Positions 61,296 to 64,000 of a DNA stretch of 64,000 nucleotides are shown here, in pieces. Under the pieces are notes generated by a model. It saw nothing but the letters and a program-made list of their open reading frames with translations, had not been told where the DNA came from and made no database searches. Every line of letters starts with the position of its first letter. Position 1 is the first letter of the stretch. The DNA is from Lachnospiraceae bacterium NK4A144 (GTDB lineage: Bacteria; Bacillota; Clostridia; Lachnospirales; Lachnospiraceae): positions 1 through 64,000 of the forward strand of contig AUJT01000009.1 in NCBI GenBank assembly GCA_000424365.1. Reading direction: 5' to 3'. The translations under genes and the position numbers were made by a program.

Positions 61296-62675
61296 ATGAA
61301 AAAGAAGATTTTGGCAATTTTGCTTTCTTCCATGACTGTCATCTCTACTGCAGTAACTGCAGTCTCTCCGGCTATGGCACAGGAAGCATCGATCAGCTCA
61401 GAGTACACAAGCGGTGATTTCCAGATCAAAGAAGAAGACGGCGTTTGGTCTGTTGTAAAATACCTCGGCGATCCAAAGGCTAAAGAGGTCACTCTCCCGG
61501 ACAACTACAACGGAAATAAGATCACAAAAGTCGGAGATGAGCTTTTCAAATACAATCATTATCTTACAAAGGTAACTATCCCCGGCAGTTATAAAGAGAT
61601 CGGACACGACTGCTTCTTTGACTGTCAGCAGCTCACTACAGCAATTCTTTCTGACGGACTGGAGACCATTGGCAAGAATGCTTTCATGGGAAGCCACCTT
61701 GCATCCATCACAATCCCTGACAGCGTGACTACTCTCAGCCAAAGTGCCTTTCACCTCTGCAAAAACCTCAAAGAGGTGACTATTCCTGCAAATGTCACAA
61801 GCATCGGCGATTATTGCTTTAACCTTTGTGGAGGTCTTGAAAAGGTTACTTTTGCAAGTAACGATAACCTCAAAACCCTCGGTGGTCAGAGCTTTGCACA
61901 GTGCAAATCTTTGAAATCCATAAAGATCCCTACAAGCGTTACTGAATTAGGCTATGGTTCTTTCGCACACTGCGAAGCACTTGAAACTGCGGATATCACA
62001 TCAAAGATCACAGAAATCGATGTCTGCATGTTTGAAGACTGCACATCATTAAAGAGCGTATATATTCCTGCAAGTGTAAAAAAGATCGGTTCCAGCGTTT
62101 TTGGCGGTGACACCGCTCTCACCGACATTTACTTTGCAGGCAGCAAGGGAAAATGGAAGAAGATCGATAAGGATAAAGTAAATAACGAACCTCTTGAAAA
62201 GGCAACTATCCATTACAACGCTTCCGGCGCAGAAGAGAGCGTAAATTACAGCATCAGCTATAATTCCGTGATCACTTTTGGTGGAAAGAAAGTTACTGCT
62301 GAGGACTTCGGTGATATCACGATCAGCTGCAATAACACTACTTACAAGGCTGTAAAGATCCGTGCAAATAAGAAGCTGAATAAATTCCAGATCACAGCTA
62401 TCTCACCCAAGAATGCTAAGCTTCTGAAAGCTTTAAGAAATGGAACCAAAAAGGCTTCAGGCCTTCCTTACACAGTAGTACCTTACACAGTAAGCAACAA
62501 TTCACCTGTGACAGTTAAGATGGGTAAGGACAATTCATTAAAGCGCGTATCCATCAAGCTCAAGAACAAGAACTACAAGTGTGCCAAGACAGACTATGAC
62601 TGGTCTGCAGAAACTAAGGTGATCACCTTTAAGGGCACAAACTTCAAGGGTTCCTATACAGTAAGCGGTAACTAA
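61296..62675 (+). CDS. Secreted BspA-like leucine-rich repeat protein
   Basis: A 459-residue exported protein: signal peptide MKKKILAILLSSMTVISTAV with cleavage near AMA-QE; LRR_5 (BspA/Treponema pallidum type) repeats at about 55-290 (pattern 'L..I.IP.SVT.IG..AF..C..L'); then a beta-rich C-terminal domain of about 150 residues starting ISYNSVITFGGKKVTAEDF, which aligns with the 268-residue secreted protein at 17891. No sortase signal. Adhesion or glycan binding likely. RBS AAGGAG is in an inverted repeat. Confidence 0.85.
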   Translation: MKKKILAILLSSMTVISTAVTAVSPAMAQEASISSEYTSGDFQIKEEDGVWSVVKYLGDPKAKEVTLPDNYNGNKITKVGDELFKYNHYLTKVTIPGSYKEIGHDCFFDCQQLTTAILSDGLETIGKNAFMGSHLASITIPDSVTTLSQSAFHLCKNLKEVTIPANVTSIGDYCFNLCGGLEKVTFASNDNLKTLGGQSFAQCKSLKSIKIPTSVTELGYGSFAHCEALETADITSKITEIDVCMFEDCTSLKSVYIPASVKKIGSSVFGGDTALTDIYFAGSKGKWKKIDKDKVNNEPLEKATIHYNASGAEESVNYSISYNSVITFGGKKVTAEDFGDITISCNNTTYKAVKIRANKKLNKFQITAISPKNAKLLKALRNGTKKASGLPYTVVPYTVSNNSPVTVKMGKDNSLKRVSIKLKNKNYKCAKTDYDWSAETKVITFKGTNFKGSYTVSGN

Positions 62676-62700
62676 ACCGCAGCCCAATGCATGTAATAAA

Positions 62701-62747
62701 CAGGCAGCCTATTCACTTTTATGGTGAGTAAGGGCTGCCTGTTTTTT
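62701..62747. terminator. Terminator between convergent genes
   Basis: CAGGCAGCC / GGCTGCCTG stem with inner TCAC / GTGA, followed by TTTTTT on the plus strand. Confidence 0.9.
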
Positions 62748-62761
62748 CTACATCGAACGCA

Positions 62762-64000
62762 TCACACTGCGTCTTCTTTTAGTGCTTCTATGATGTTGTC
62801 ATCTTTTATCTTGTTTATGCTCAATGCCATACTGAGGCCTACGATCGCAAAGACTCCTATAGTGACCGCTGCGTACATGATAAGGTCCGGTGTAAATGTA
62901 TATAGTTTGTTATCAAAAGCTCTGTACATCAGGAAACTTAAGAAGAGCGACACCGGTAGTCCAAAGCTTAGTGCTCTGACACCATACAGAAATGTCTCCA
63001 GTCTTATCATCTTCTTAAAGCCTCCGCTCGCCATTCCGACAGATTTGTACATTGCAAATTCCTTACGCCTAAGGAGTACTCCTGTCGAAATAGTATTGAT
63101 GATATTTGCAACAGCAATGAGAGTCAGAAGTGTCGCAAAGCCATACATAACAGTTTTAAGTATCAGCGTAACCGTCTTTGTGATCGCCAGCATTCCTGTC
63201 ATATCAGTACAACTGTAATTCGTATACCCCTCTTCTTCCATCATGGTATAGATCTTTTCATTAAGTTCCTTTGGTACAGCTGTCTCAACACCCAGATCAT
63301 AAGTCAGCTTTTCCTCAGGAACTGTTTCTCTCGCTTTTTCATGAAAGAACGAATCCGGCACAAATACAGCTACTGTTCCCTTTGGCATCAGGTCAAAAAC
63401 ATAATTTTTCGGATCATACTTTACAAAGTCTCCTATCTCAACTGCAGGGAAATTTCCCTCCGGCTTATCATAGTGAAGGCTCTGTCCTATTATTCCTGTA
63501 TTAAAAACATTATCCATGCCTTTCTCATGCCTGAGATTATTCAAAAGGACACCTCGAAGTGTATCACCGAAATACTTATCCTCAGATAATCCATTGTTTT
63601 TCAGAAGTTTGCGAAAATCCGCATCGTCTATAACTGTAAGCAGCATCCCATCTATCTGCAATTTTTTGTAATCATCTGTCAAAAACTCAGGATTCGCTAT
63701 ATCCGTATTTGCCGCATACAGATTTTTCTCAGGATAATCCTTAAAGAGATACTCGATAGACTCTGCGCAGAATAACTTGTCCACGCCATCCATCCGGCTT
63801 AGATCATCTCTGAGCTTCTCACCCTTTGAAAGCTCGCAGGTGGCAATTAGCTGATACGGAAGGTCAATGTCGTAGCTATTGGCGCTCTCTATGGAATTGC
63901 ACAGGTAATCTATCGTCAGGAATAATACGATGGATACAGCGATAGTAACTGTTATGACTGTTCCCTTTATCCCATTTCTCTTGATATTTTTGTATGCCAG
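62762..64000 (-). CDS. ABC transporter permease, FtsX/MacB type (partial)
   Basis: The C-terminal 412 residues of a permease running past the right edge; the frame is open to base 64000. The segment entering the window (LAYKNIKRNG then TVITVTIAVSIVLFLTI) is the start of the second FtsX half typical of long, peptide-resistance-type permeases. An extracytoplasmic domain of about 210 residues follows, then three helices at the C-terminus (TLIAVANIINTIST; YRAFDNK; VTIGVFAIVGLSMALSI). A partner ATPase gene is presumably upstream, outside the window. Confidence 0.88.
   Translation of the reverse strand: MAYKNIKRNGIKGTVITVTIAVSIVLFLTIDYLCNSIESANSYDIDLPYQLIATCELSKGEKLRDDLSRMDGVDKLFCAESIEYLFKDYPEKNLYAANTDIANPEFLTDDYKKLQIDGMLLTVIDDADFRKLLKNNGLSEDKYFGDTLRGVLLNNLRHEKGMDNVFNTGIIGQSLHYDKPEGNFPAVEIGDFVKYDPKNYVFDLMPKGTVAVFVPDSFFHEKARETVPEEKLTYDLGVETAVPKELNEKIYTMMEEEGYTNYSCTDMTGMLAITKTVTLILKTVMYGFATLLTLIAVANIINTISTGVLLRRKEFAMYKSVGMASGGFKKMIRLETFLYGVRALSFGLPVSLFLSFLMYRAFDNKLYTFTPDLIMYAAVTIGVFAIVGLSMALSINKIKDDNIIEALKEDAV

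Noticed and set aside
1-64000. Prophage, integrase, transposase, tRNA or rRNA genes
   Set aside because: Read-through of the window on both strands gave no protein motif or RNA signature for any of these.

Overview
The window looks like chromosome from a strictly anaerobic Lachnospiraceae bacterium, probably of the rumen/gut Butyrivibrio–Pseudobutyrivibrio kind. This is inferred from gene content: an Ech-type [NiFe] hydrogenase, type I glutamine synthetase with an ANTAR (NitR-like) regulator, secreted Ig-like/BspA-like proteins, a short holin-like type I toxin, moderate-low GC and strong AGGAGG ribosome binding sites. No tRNA, rRNA, CRISPR array, transposase or phage gene was seen. The right edge cuts a FtsX-type permease gene.

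Layout. 0.2-8.8 kb: a SAM methyltransferase, then a nine-gene minus-strand operon echABCDEF-hypCDE (ferredoxin-dependent, ion-pumping hydrogenase plus part of its maturation system). 9-18 kb: small hypotheticals, a Nudix hydrolase, nitR-like/glnA with a leader hairpin, purC, trxB and an unusual NlpC/P60 protein. 18-23 kb: two secreted proteins, one with a long structured leader, and a type I toxin with a probable antisense RNA. 23-34 kb: bioY, a tandem pair of GGDEF proteins (one degenerate), a preQ1-riboswitch-controlled queuosine operon (queD-queE-folE-queC-queF-yunG-like), a glycosyltransferase-MATE pair, and a PilZ protein behind a sigma-28-like promoter. 35-36.6 kb: a HepT/MNT pair.

36.9-52.8 kb is a carbohydrate utilisation locus: an Rbs-type ABC transporter with two different permeases, a LacI regulator, aldo/keto reductase, PfkB kinase, GatD-like dehydrogenase, FGGY kinase, ketose-bisphosphate aldolase, FucU, FucI and a divergent AraC regulator. 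At least five CGAAACGTTTCG-like palindromes sit in its control regions, two at the same place just downstream of good promoters, so it is probably one LacI regulon. The enzyme set (fucose isomerase with PfkB kinase and bisphosphate aldolase, no FucA seen) does not match the textbook L-fucose pathway.

52.9-64 kb: exonuclease, DUF218 protein, ribokinase-family kinase, SDR, lipoprotein, HTH protein, membrane acyltransferase, GH32 hydrolase, BspA-like secreted protein and the cut ABC permease.

Two families of short non-coding repeats are spread through the intergenic spaces. Family A is about 159 bp when full, with ATGATGT ends; family B is about 147 bp with GTTACTGTTCAC-type ends. Both contain nested hairpins, and several copies lie at gene 3' ends, in two cases supplying the stop codon. 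The least conventional items are these repeats, the leader pseudoknot at 18.8-18.9 kb, the toxin/antisense pair at 23 kb, and the sugar pathway.
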